In this document: piece after piece, positions 53,817 through 61,696 of the stretch
How positions within the stretch are numbered: position 1 is the stretch's first letter
Layout: every line of letters begins with the position of its first letter
Source: Pelagibacteraceae bacterium AG-430-E20
GTDB lineage: Bacteria; Pseudomonadota; Alphaproteobacteria; Pelagibacterales; Pelagibacteraceae
DNA: 64,000 nt
Assembly: GCA_003209915.1 (NCBI GenBank)
Contig: QCOF01000003.1
Coordinates: 160,725-224,724, forward strand
Direction of reading: 5' to 3'
The notes under the pieces: generated by a model
What the model was told of the DNA's origin: nothing
The model's input: the letters and a program-made list of their open reading frames with translations, nothing else
Databases searched by the model: none
Made by a program: the position numbers and the translations under genes

Positions 53817-54877
53817 TTTTTTTCCATTAACCACAAACTATCATTCGCTAAAAAATAAATTTTACCATTTTCAGGATGAACCTGGATATCTCTTAGCCTT
53901 CCAATTTTATTTTTAAAAATTAGACTTTCTTTAACATTTGATAGGTCACTAAAATCAAGAGCTCTAAGGGATTTATCTTTCAAAGAAGTTACCAAAGCGA
54001 GACCATTCCATTCTTTAAATTCTGAACCTTTGTAAATTGTGATGGCACTAGTTGCAATTGAAGGAACCCAGTATTTAATAGCTTTTGTAAACCCAGGCTT
54101 CCATTTTGGTCCAATTTTGCTGCCTGAATAATTTGTTCCACCCCAACCTAAAATCTTCCATCCATAGTTTTCACCTTTTTTTGCCTCACCAAACCAGTCG
54201 CCTCCTTTAGCGCCGTGATTACTCATATAAATTTTTCCATCAAAAGGAGATAGGGCTAAACCTTGAGGGTTTCTAATACCTATTTGATATATTTCTGGGA
54301 GCCAATCTGATTTTCCTTCAAACTTAGGATTATCTTTTGGAATACTTCCATCTAGATGAATTCTAATAATACTTCCAGGATGTTGAGATGGATCTTGTGC
54401 AATCATACCTTGTCCTCTTTCACCAGCAGATGCAAATAAATAATTGTCTTTAATAGCCAGTCTTGATCCAAAATGATAACCCGAGTCAATTGGAGGATTC
54501 GCCTGAAAGATATTTTCAAATTTTAACTCTCTTTTATCAAACATTGCCTTTGCAATTGAAGTACTTGTTTTCCAGTTTGATCTATTTTCCGAGTATGAAA
54601 TCCAAACCGTATTGTCTTGATAAATAATATCTAGCAATCCACCTTGACCAACTACTAAAAAATCTAAATTATGTTTAACCTCGAAAATTTCTTTTGAAAG
54701 AATGTTTATAATTTTAATTTTTCCACTTTTTTCAGTAACTAATAGCTCATCTTTATTTATAAAAGATGACCCCCAAGGATCATCGAGATCTGCAATTTTT
54801 TTAAAATTAAAATCATTCGAAAAACTATTTGAACTAATAAAAGTAAAAAAAATTATATATAAAAAATATCTAATCAC
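53813..54877 (-). CDS. PQQ-dependent glucose/sorbosone dehydrogenase-type sugar dehydrogenase
   Basis: A secreted propeller enzyme (GSDH family, aldose sugar dehydrogenase type). I choose the GTG at 54877, one base after the SDR stop; it gives a clean signal peptide IRYFLYIIFFTFISSNSFS and a 354-residue protein. ATGs at 54913 and 54904 lie inside the SDR gene and add a non-signal tail. Family blocks include LLVTEKSGKIKII, GGLLDIIY, YHFGSRLAIKDNYLFASAGERG, GIRNPQGLALSP and SNHGAKGGDWFGEAKKGENYGW. It probably oxidises sugars in the periplasm. PQQ synthesis genes are not in the window. Confidence 0.87.
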   Translation of the reverse strand: MIRYFLYIIFFTFISSNSFSNDFNFKKIADLDDPWGSSFINKDELLVTEKSGKIKIINILSKEIFEVKHNLDFLVVGQGGLLDIIYQDNTVWISYSENRSNWKTSTSIAKAMFDKRELKFENIFQANPPIDSGYHFGSRLAIKDNYLFASAGERGQGMIAQDPSQHPGSIIRIHLDGSIPKDNPKFEGKSDWLPEIYQIGIRNPQGLALSPFDGKIYMSNHGAKGGDWFGEAKKGENYGWKILGWGGTNYSGSKIGPKWKPGFTKAIKYWVPSIATSAITIYKGSEFKEWNGLALVTSLKDKSLRALDFSDLSNVKESLIFKNKIGRLRDIQVHPENGKIYFLANDSLWLMEKN

Positions 54878-54878
54878 T

Positions 54879-55589
54879 TTATGAAAGTTTAGATCTACCA
54901 CCATCAACTGCAATTATCTGACCGGTAACCCAGGAACTATCTTCTGTAATTAAAAATTTTGCAAGTGATGCAGAGTCTTTTCCTTCTCCTAATCTTTTAA
55001 GAGGGTGAGCCTTTGCTATTCCTTCTGCAATAGCTGTATTTTTTAGCATTGGTTCTGCAATTTTAGATTTGGTAAGACTTGGAGCAACACAATTTACTCT
55101 GATATTTGGAGCAAATTCAGCAGCAAGAGAAACAGTTAAACCTTCAACAGCTGCCTTTGCAGATGCGATGATTGCGTGGTTAGTAAAACCCCTCTGTGCA
55201 GCAACAGTTGAAAATAAAACAATTGAGCCTTTATTTTTTTTCAAACTCTCTTGATAACCCTGGATAGCCTCAACTGCTGAATATAAATTTAGCTTCATAC
55301 ATTTATTGAAATCTTCCTCTTTCACCATTCGTAATGGTTTTAAATCAATAGAACCAACACAATAAGCAATACCTTTTATTTCTGGTACATCGGTTTTAAC
55401 TTTTTCTATAAATCCTTCCTCTAAAACATCTGCAAGTGTGAATGGACATCCTAGCTTATCAGCTAAAGCGCTTACTTCACTTTCGTTCCTGGCAACTAAA
55501 TGAATATCATAACCAGAGCTTTTTAATTGTTCAGCAAGACTAGAGCCAATAGATCCTGTCGCACCAAAAATAAGATATTTTTCTGACAT
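54879..55589 (-). CDS. SDR family protein with replaced catalytic tyrosine
   Basis: A 236-residue short-chain dehydrogenase/reductase fold protein. The cofactor motif FGATGSIGSSLAEQL is at residues 8-22, the NNAG-equivalent is AYCVGSIDL at 75, and the C-terminal TGQIIAVDGGRSKLS is typical. In the catalytic block, AIIASAKAAVEGL (139-151), Lys145 is kept, but the position four residues before it, normally tyrosine, is Ile141. Classical SDR catalysis is therefore doubtful. It lies 27 bases from the divergent photolyase gene, a known neighbour type. Confidence 0.88.
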   Translation of the reverse strand: MSEKYLIFGATGSIGSSLAEQLKSSGYDIHLVARNESEVSALADKLGCPFTLADVLEEGFIEKVKTDVPEIKGIAYCVGSIDLKPLRMVKEEDFNKCMKLNLYSAVEAIQGYQESLKKNKGSIVLFSTVAAQRGFTNHAIIASAKAAVEGLTVSLAAEFAPNIRVNCVAPSLTKSKIAEPMLKNTAIAEGIAKAHPLKRLGEGKDSASLAKFLITEDSSWVTGQIIAVDGGRSKLS

Positions 55590-55616
55590 AAAAAATTTTA
55601 TTAGTTATATTTAACC

Positions 55617-57107
55617 ATGAAGTTATTTTTTATACTTGGTAATCAATTATTTCCAACAAAATACATCGACCGCTTCAAAAAAGACCATACTTTCTTTATG
55701 GCAGAAGATAAAGGTTTATGTACCTATGAAAAACACCATAAGCAAAAAATTCTTTTGTTCTTATCTTCTATGCGATCCTACGCAGATAGTCTTAAGAAAA
55801 ATAAATTTAAATTAGAATATTCAAAAATTGAAGACAAAGAATTTAGTGAAGATTATTTAAAAAAATTAAAAAAAATCATTGCCCAAAAAAAAATCAAGGA
55901 AGTATCTAGCTTCGAGATAGAAGATAAACCTTTTGAACAAAAGATTTCTTTATTTTTTAAAAAAGAGAAGATTGAATGGAATATTATTCAAACACCAATG
56001 TTTCTTAATTCTCGTGAAGAATTTAAAAAATATCTAGGAAACTCAAAAAAACCATTTATGGCAACTTTTTACAAAGAGGTAAGAAAAAAATCAGGAATAC
56101 TAATGGGATCAGATGGTAATCCAATTGGTGGTAAGTGGAGCTTTGATGAAGATAATAGAAATAAATTACCTAAAGATATTTCTATACCAAAATTTCCCAA
56201 AATTAATGAAACAAGTTACACAAAAAAATTGAAACCTATTATTGAAAAATTGTTTAAAGACCATCCAGGTAGCACAGATCATTTTTGGTTTGCAACAGAA
56301 TATGATGATGTAGTCAAACTTTTAAATTTTTTTATTAAAGAAAAATCAAACCTATTTGGTGACTATGAGGATGCTGTAGATCAAAAAGATAACATTCTTT
56401 TTCATAGTGCTTTAAGCCCATATATTAACCTTGGGCTAATAACACCTGAATTAATAATTCACAAAGTTTTAGATTTTCATAAAAAAAATAAAATAAGAAT
56501 GAATTCTTTGGAAGGCTATATCCGTCAGGTAATTGGTTGGAGGGAGTTTATGAGAGGTATTTATCAGGGTTATTCTAAAGAAATGGAAACTAGAAATTTC
56601 TTTAAACAAAATAGAAAAATGAAAAACTCTTGGTACGAAGGAAATACTGGCCTTCCACCATTAGACTATGCAATTAAGAATGCAGTCGATTATGGTTGGT
56701 CACATCATATCGAAAGATTAATGATCTTATCTAATATTATGAACTTGTGTGAGATTAAGCCTACCATTGTTTATAAATGGTTTATGGAAATGTTTGTCGA
56801 TTCATCTGACTGGGTGATGGTTCCAAACGTTTATGGAATGGGACTGTTTAGCGATGGAGGTATTTTTGCAACCAAACCTTATATATGTGGATCCGCATAT
56901 TTTATGAAAATGATGGATTTTAAAAAAGGAGAGTGGTGTAATACTATGGACGGACTTTATTGGAGATTTATAGATAGAAATAGAAAATTTTTTTTGAAAA
57001 ATCCTCGTTTATCAATGATGGTTCGTATCTTTGATAAAATGAAAGATGAAAGAAAAAAACTAATTCTTTCAGAGGCTGATAAATTTATTAGACAAAATAC
57101 TATTTAA
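55617..57107 (+). CDS. Cryptochrome/photolyase-related protein (DPRP, prokaryotic 6-4 photolyase type)
   Basis: A 496-residue flavoprotein beginning [14 protein letters not shown], the start of the deoxyribodipyrimidine-photolyase-related family that includes bacterial (6-4) photolyases and cryptochrome-like proteins. FAD-region blocks are [19 protein letters not shown] at residues 298-316, [19 protein letters not shown] at 359-377 and [20 protein letters not shown] at 396-415. Cysteines in the C-terminal half are at 378, 424 and 441, fewer than the four that bind the Fe-S cluster in characterised relatives, so cluster binding is uncertain. It probably repairs or senses UV damage in surface waters. 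Confidence 0.9.
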   Translation: MKLFFILGNQLFPTKYIDRFKKDHTFFMAEDKGLCTYEKHHKQKILLFLSSMRSYADSLKKNKFKLEYSKIEDKEFSEDYLKKLKKIIAQKKIKEVSSFEIEDKPFEQKISLFFKKEKIEWNIIQTPMFLNSREEFKKYLGNSKKPFMATFYKEVRKKSGILMGSDGNPIGGKWSFDEDNRNKLPKDISIPKFPKINETSYTKKLKPIIEKLFKDHPGSTDHFWFATEYDDVVKLLNFFIKEKSNLFGDYEDAVDQKDNILFHSALSPYINLGLITPELIIHKVLDFHKKNKIRMNSLEGYIRQVIGWREFMRGIYQGYSKEMETRNFFKQNRKMKNSWYEGNTGLPPLDYAIKNAVDYGWSHHIERLMILSNIMNLCEIKPTIVYKWFMEMFVDSSDWVMVPNVYGMGLFSDGGIFATKPYICGSAYFMKMMDFKKGEWCNTMDGLYWRFIDRNRKFFLKNPRLSMMVRIFDKMKDERKKLILSEADKFIRQNTI

Positions 57108-57229
57108 TGAAAAAAGAAAATTTGCCGTCTAAAACCTGTCCTGTTTGCAAAAGACCTTTTACATGGCGAAAAAAATGGAGGCTTAATTGGCATAAGGTAA
57201 AGTATTGTTCAAAAAAGTGCTCTAAGTGA
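57107..57229 (+). CDS. DUF2256 zinc-ribbon-like small protein
   Basis: A 40-residue protein found by reading frame by hand. [10 protein letters not shown] at residues 11-20 and YCSKKC at 33-38 provide two CxxC/CxxxC metal-binding pairs, and WRKKW lies between. This matches DUF2256, which is repeatedly found next to photolyase/cryptochrome genes. The ATG overlaps the photolyase stop by one base (TAATG), and its stop overlaps the next gene in GTGA. Role unknown; association with the photolyase is inferred. Confidence 0.9.
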   Translation: MKKENLPSKTCPVCKRPFTWRKKWRLNWHKVKYCSKKCSK

Positions 57230-57642
57230 TCTACTTATCGTTATTCGTAATATCTTTTTTAGCAGCAACTATTTTACCATTTTCTTCCGAACTTACATTG
57301 GCAGGGTTAATTGTAACATCAAATTATGACAATTTGTTATTGTTAATCGTTGCAAGCTTTGGAAATGTTTTAGGATCTGTTGTTAATTGGGCTTTAGGAT
57401 TTTACTCAAGAAATCTTAGTTCAAAAAAATGGTTTCCATTTAAAGAAACACAAATAGAAAAATCATCAAAATGGTTTAGAAAGTTTGGCAAATGGTCTTT
57501 ATTATTTGCTTGGGTCCCTGTTTTAGGTGATCCATTAACTTTAATTGCAGGTTTATTGAGAGTTAAATTTTTAGATTTTATTATTTTAGTAGCAATTGGA
57601 AAAGTAAGTAGATACCTTATTGTCTTCTATTTGATTGGTTAA
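57226..57642 (+). CDS. DedA/YqaA-type SNARE-associated membrane protein
   Basis: A 138-residue membrane protein with four or so hydrophobic segments. The pattern [19 protein letters not shown] and [18 protein letters not shown] near the N terminus, followed by [31 protein letters not shown], matches the YqaA branch of DedA-like proteins, which are tied to membrane lipid transport and homeostasis. The start is GTG within a GTGA overlap with the DUF2256 stop. Confidence 0.9.
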   Translation: MIYLSLFVISFLAATILPFSSELTLAGLIVTSNYDNLLLLIVASFGNVLGSVVNWALGFYSRNLSSKKWFPFKETQIEKSSKWFRKFGKWSLLFAWVPVLGDPLTLIAGLLRVKFLDFIILVAIGKVSRYLIVFYLIG

Positions 57643-57645
57643 GTA

Positions 57646-57735
57646 ATGAACGTAAAAATTGAAGACCCAAATTATATCAAAGATATAAATTATTATTCTA
57701 AAACACTTTGTGATAATTTTAAAAAACTTTTATGA
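57646..57735 (+). CDS. Putative 29-residue coupled ORF
   Basis: A short frame starting ATG three bases after the DedA-like stop and ending TGA inside an ATGA overlap with the next gene. The peptide MNVKIEDPNYIKDINYYSKTL... is hydrophilic, with no recognised motif. The exact four-base coupling on its right and the tight spacing on its left match the surrounding operon style, which favours a real gene or a leader for the next ORF. It could also be chance. Confidence 0.45.
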   Translation: MNVKIEDPNYIKDINYYSKTLCDNFKKLL

Positions 57736-57953
57736 ACAACAAATTTTTTGAATGGGCAGGGGTCATAACTGCAATATTGTATTCTTTATTTGTTGCATCA
57801 AATATTGGAATAGAGTTCTTTGGTTTTTGCTTGTTGCTTTTATCAGCAATTTTAATTGGAATTTGGGCTTATAGAGGAGGTCACAAAGGTATTTTATTTT
57901 TACAATTTTTCTATGCAACTGCAGGAATCATTGGAATGATTAGATGGTATTAG
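57732..57953 (+). CDS. Small three-helix membrane protein, unknown function
   Basis: A 73-residue very hydrophobic protein: FFEWAGVITAILYSLFVASNIG, FFGFCLLLLSAILIGIWAY and FLQFFYATAGIIGMIRWY are predicted membrane helices. The ending LQFFYATAGIIGMIRW resembles the tail of PnuC-like transporters, but the protein is far too short for one. It overlaps the 29-codon ORF at its start and converges with the second photolyase-like gene, overlapping it by four bases. Confidence 0.7.
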   Translation: MNNKFFEWAGVITAILYSLFVASNIGIEFFGFCLLLLSAILIGIWAYRGGHKGILFLQFFYATAGIIGMIRWY

Positions 57954-59089
57954 CTGAAAGTTGAAATTATTTTTGGAATATAATTTTTAAAATTAAAGAA
58001 CCCTTTATTACAGTATTGCCAAGAAATTCGATCAAGATCTCTGTATAAAAATTCTATCTTTAAATTATTAGAATTTAGATAATCTAAATTTTCTCCAACA
58101 GCTGGATATAATCCGTAGCAATTTTCAATATTGTTAATTTCATTGATATTAATTACCTCAGAATCAATTTTTTTATCTTTTAGCCTTTGCTTTTGGTCTT
58201 CCACTAAAAGAGACTTAAATTTCACTAATCTTTCACTGAGCTTGATAGATCTATTTTCATTTTTATTAGAAACTATATAAATTTTTTTAAAAAAATTTTT
58301 GTTAAAGTCAGTGATTTCAAATGAGAGATTATTTTCAAAAATTATAAGATTTTTTTTCTTAATGTCTTGAGGGTTGCTAAATTCTTGATTTATAACCGAG
58401 TAAGATCTTTCAGAGTTTTTTGGAGGAGCGTTTTCATTTAATTTTATATTTTGAAATCTATTATTGGTAAATTTTTTAATATTCCACTCGCTTGCTAAAT
58501 AATGCTTACCTTGTGTTTGAATTCCAGCGACCCACCTCCATCCTAGGGTGTTCGATGCAGCATCTCCGTCATACAGATGTTGCATAAAAAATTCAGCACC
58601 TAGCTGCCATGGTAACTCTAGAGTAAAAATCCAAATACTTGCAAACCACATTCTGGTATGGTTATGAAGATAATTATTTTCTTTGAGCTCATTTACCCAT
58701 ACATTAAAACACTCAATATTTGTTTTACCTTCGATGGCATTTAAATATTCTTTATTATCCTTTAATTCTTCTTTTATTTTTTTTAACTCTATTAAATAAT
58801 CATCCCAAACATTAGGTCTTAGTTCAAGCCAACCTTTCCAATAAGTACGCCACAAAACCTCTTGGATAAACTTTTCATTTTTTGCAAAAGAAAATTTATT
58901 AAGAGATTTATTTATGACTTCTTTTTCGCTTATTATCCCGTGTGTGATGTAAGGGGATAGACAGGATACATTAGATCTATTCTCTGACCCAAAATCAAAA
59001 TTTCTTAACTTAGAATATTCAGAAAGATTATTTTCCACAAAATGATTTAATTTTTCAATGGCTTTCGCCCTTGAAGCCTCAAACAACAT
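57950..59089 (-). CDS. Photolyase FAD-binding-domain protein lacking the antenna domain
   Basis: A 379-residue protein. Residues 1-215 form the helical FAD domain of photolyase/cryptochrome: LSPYITHGIISEKEV, EVLWRTYWKGWLELRP, NHTRMWFASIWIFTLELPW and the flavin/DNA block DGDAASNTLGWRWVAGIQ (174-191). The usual N-terminal Rossmann antenna domain is missing, and instead a C-terminal region from about 235 (NLIIFENNLSFEITDFNKNF...) reads as a small alpha/beta domain. It is a different subfamily from the gene at 55617. Whether it repairs DNA is not known. Confidence 0.87.
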   Translation of the reverse strand: MLFEASRAKAIEKLNHFVENNLSEYSKLRNFDFGSENRSNVSCLSPYITHGIISEKEVINKSLNKFSFAKNEKFIQEVLWRTYWKGWLELRPNVWDDYLIELKKIKEELKDNKEYLNAIEGKTNIECFNVWVNELKENNYLHNHTRMWFASIWIFTLELPWQLGAEFFMQHLYDGDAASNTLGWRWVAGIQTQGKHYLASEWNIKKFTNNRFQNIKLNENAPPKNSERSYSVINQEFSNPQDIKKKNLIIFENNLSFEITDFNKNFFKKIYIVSNKNENRSIKLSERLVKFKSLLVEDQKQRLKDKKIDSEVININEINNIENCYGLYPAVGENLDYLNSNNLKIEFLYRDLDRISWQYCNKGFFNFKNYIPKIISTFS

Positions 59090-59095
59090 ATTAAA

Positions 59096-59476
59096 CTACC
59101 TTGATTTTTTTTTCTTCAGACCCAGTTTGTCACTATGCCTTAATCTAAGAACAACAATTGCTCCAGCAATTAACAGTATAGCCACTGCCTCATAGACAAG
59201 AGCGGTAGGATCCATTTCTTTGCCTTGTAGAATAATAAACCTAGCAAGAGCTGTTATTGCAATAAGAAGTGGTAAGGTAATACTTATAGATTGTTGATTC
59301 CAAAAAACTCTCACCATCGCTAGTACCTCTAAATATAGAAACATTAAAAGCAAATCAGCTAATGTAACTAGTTGATTTGCAAACATATTTGAAATTTCAA
59401 TACCAACAGCAATAATAGTGCTGATTAAAATAATGCACATTAATCCTAACTGTAAGTTTTTCGCTATCTTATCCAT
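59096..59476 (-). CDS. PsiE-like membrane protein
   Basis: A 126-residue protein with four hydrophobic helices. LLLMFLYLEVLAMVRVFWNQ and ITALARFIILQGKEMDP match the phosphate-starvation-inducible PsiE family. The function is unknown, and the link to phosphate stress holds only for E. coli. It follows a membrane protein gene with a one-base overlap and is six bases before the photolyase-like gene on the same strand, so these may share a transcript. Confidence 0.82.
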   Translation of the reverse strand: MDKIAKNLQLGLMCIILISTIIAVGIEISNMFANQLVTLADLLLMFLYLEVLAMVRVFWNQQSISITLPLLIAITALARFIILQGKEMDPTALVYEAVAILLIAGAIVVLRLRHSDKLGLKKKKSR

Positions 59477-59934
59477 TACTTATCTTTACTAAATGGGAGC
59501 CATTTTTCAAACACTGATTTTGAAGGCCCATCATAAGGAATAGAGTAAGAATTTGGGTTTGGACTTGTTAAAACTTCAATTCCTTTTGAAAAAACAAAAA
59601 TAAATACAATTACAAAAACAATGACCATTATTTTAAATGGATCAAAATTTTTTGTTCGAAAAACACTAGCAGATCTTTCCTCTGCCCTGTGGAATTGTTT
59701 GAATGTCATATATACAGCAAATATTAAACCAATGTGAGCTAAAAAAAGTCCAGCCCAGCCAAATGCAAAAGTTGTATATGAAAATACATACAAACTAAAA
59801 ACAGTAGTCCAAATAAAACTTAGGACCAAAAGAATTTGTAATCTAACTGTTTTAGGAAGGGCACGAAGATCATTTTTGCTGTCATCAAATAAAATATTAG
59901 CAGTATCTCTCATCCAATTTTTTAATGATTCCAT
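59476..59934 (-). CDS. Membrane protein of unknown function
   Basis: A 152-residue protein with a cytoplasmic-looking N terminus (WMRDTANILFDDSKND) and three hydrophobic segments: LQILLVLSFIWTTVFSLYVF, FGWAGLFLAHIGLIFAVYM and IMVIVFVIVFIFVFSKGI. The C-terminal tail is polar with prolines. I do not recognise a family. The one-base overlap with the PsiE-like gene suggests the two membrane proteins act together. Confidence 0.75.
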   Translation of the reverse strand: MESLKNWMRDTANILFDDSKNDLRALPKTVRLQILLVLSFIWTTVFSLYVFSYTTFAFGWAGLFLAHIGLIFAVYMTFKQFHRAEERSASVFRTKNFDPFKIMVIVFVIVFIFVFSKGIEVLTSPNPNSYSIPYDGPSKSVFEKWLPFSKDK

Positions 59935-59991
59935 AATTTTAAGATATAGCTTTAAACTAATTTGACAAACGATAAATTGACCTAAGATTAA

Positions 59992-61179
59992 TTAAGAACG
60001 CAGTTTTTTCTTGTGATAATTAATAAATTTTTCAACATTTGACTTGTTAAACGTTTTATTTTCCTCGAACGAAACTTTTTTCATTGAGTAAGCTGTGCTC
60101 TTAGTTTGTCTAGAATTAATTGTAACATTTCCTTTATAAAGTTTTAGTTTCACAGAACCGTTTACCTTATTTTTTTTTAGATCTACAATTTTTTGTAGTT
60201 TAAATCTTTCTTTGGAAAACCAGTAACCATTATAAATAAGTTCGGCATATCTAGGCATGATTTGATCTTTTTTATGCATGGTGTCTTTATCTAAGGTTAC
60301 AGACTCTATGGCTCTATGTGCATGAAGCAATAGAGTACCTCCAGGAGTTTCGTAAACCCCTCGCGACTTTATACCAATGAATCTATTTTCCACTAAATCA
60401 ACTCTCCCAATTCCATTTTTACCTGCGAGTTTGTTTAATTTTTCTAATAATTTTGCTGGAGAAAGTTTTTTTCCATTAACAGCAAATGGATCTCCGTTTT
60501 TAAAATTGATAGTAACAAAAGAAGCTTTATTTGGTGCCTTTTCAGGTGAAACTGATCTTTGAAAAATAAATTCTGGAGCAGAGTTTTTTGGATTTTCTAA
60601 AAGCTTACCTTCAGTAGAGGTGTGAAATAAATTATCATCAACTGAAAAAGGTGGAGCACCTTTTTTATCCTTTGGAATAGCTATGTTGTGTTTTTTTGCA
60701 TAATTAATTAGATCAGTTCTAGATTTTAAATTCCATATTCTCCACGGTGCTATGATTTTTATTTTTGGTCCAAAGTAATGATACCCTAGCTCAAATCTTA
60801 CTTGGTCGTTTCCTTTACCAGTTGCTCCATGAGAGACTGCGTATGCTTTAAATTTCTTAGCAACTCTGATTTGATCTTTAGCTATAAGTGGTCTTGCAAT
60901 AGACGTACCTAACAAGTAGATACCTTCATAAATAGCATGACCTCTGATCATTGGATAAACATAATCTTTTACAAAGACATCTTTTAAATCTTTAATAATT
61001 ATTTTTGTTACACCAAATTTCTTTGCATTAGAGATTATTTTTTTTCTATCAATCTCTTGCCCCACATCTGCAGTGTAACAAATTACTTCTGCATCATAAT
61101 TTTCTTGGAGCCACTTTAAAATAATAGAGGTATCAAGCCCTCCAGAGTATGCTAGGACAATTTTTTTTTTTGATTTCAT
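59992..61179 (-). CDS. argG: Argininosuccinate synthase
   Basis: Joins citrulline and aspartate using ATP in arginine synthesis. The PP-loop YSGGLDTSI is at residues 11-19. GNDQVRFELGYHYFGP, SVDDNLFHTSTEGKLLE and RGVYETPGGTLLLHAHRAIESVTLD are family blocks. Length is 395 residues. It is four bases downstream of the IalB-like gene on the same strand, although the functions look unrelated. Confidence 0.97.
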   Translation of the reverse strand: MKSKKKIVLAYSGGLDTSIILKWLQENYDAEVICYTADVGQEIDRKKIISNAKKFGVTKIIIKDLKDVFVKDYVYPMIRGHAIYEGIYLLGTSIARPLIAKDQIRVAKKFKAYAVSHGATGKGNDQVRFELGYHYFGPKIKIIAPWRIWNLKSRTDLINYAKKHNIAIPKDKKGAPPFSVDDNLFHTSTEGKLLENPKNSAPEFIFQRSVSPEKAPNKASFVTINFKNGDPFAVNGKKLSPAKLLEKLNKLAGKNGIGRVDLVENRFIGIKSRGVYETPGGTLLLHAHRAIESVTLDKDTMHKKDQIMPRYAELIYNGYWFSKERFKLQKIVDLKKNKVNGSVKLKLYKGNVTINSRQTKSTAYSMKKVSFEENKTFNKSNVEKFINYHKKKLRS

Positions 61180-61183
61180 TAAA

Positions 61184-61696
61184 TTAACTGCAAGCTTTTC
61201 GAGATGCGTTATAAGCCTTTGTAAATCCTAGTAATGAATAATGATCAATTGTTTGAGAGCCTTTTTGATTATATCCAGTAACCATTAATCTAGATCCTTT
61301 TCTCATTTGCTTAATCATTCTTAATTCAATTTTATTATCGGCAATCCAAGCAAAGCCTTGTTCTTTAATATCAAATTTAAACTTATTTTTTCCTGAAGCT
61401 GCAGTAACAGAGTTGCTTTTGTTAAATTCATAGCCTGGAGTAACACTTACTTCATTAGTAATACTTTCGTTTGGTCTAAAGGCTACAAATAATTTTGCAT
61501 CTCTCTTGTTTGATTTTGGTGCTTGCAAGATAGGTGAGGATTGTGCAAAACAAACTTTTCCACTTGCTTCAGAAACTACCATTGCCTCCCAATCTTTGTA
61601 CTTACCTATTTTTTTTACTTCTTGAGCATGAAGTTGACCAAAGCTTGTTAAAAACAAAACAGTAAAAAATGTTATAATTTTTTTAATTAAGGACAT
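61184..61696 (-). CDS. Invasion-associated locus B (IalB) family periplasmic protein
   Basis: A 170-residue exported protein with a signal peptide ending near QLHAQE (about residue 25). The mature part has YKDWEAMVVSEASGKVCFAQSSP and a strand-rich body ending GFTKAYNASRKACS, the IalB pattern with two cysteines (near residues 49 and 169) likely to form a disulfide. In free-living alphaproteobacteria IalB proteins are general periplasmic proteins, not virulence factors. Its start overlaps the aldo/keto reductase by 10 bases. Confidence 0.88.
   Translation of the reverse strand: MSLIKKIITFFTVLFLTSFGQLHAQEVKKIGKYKDWEAMVVSEASGKVCFAQSSPILQAPKSNKRDAKLFVAFRPNESITNEVSVTPGYEFNKSNSVTAASGKNKFKFDIKEQGFAWIADNKIELRMIKQMRKGSRLMVTGYNQKGSQTIDHYSLLGFTKAYNASRKACS

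Noticed and set aside
54878..54913. ATG starts of the sugar dehydrogenase inside the SDR gene
   Set aside because: They add a hydrophilic tail ahead of the signal peptide, while the GTG at 54877 gives a proper signal sequence one base after the SDR stop.
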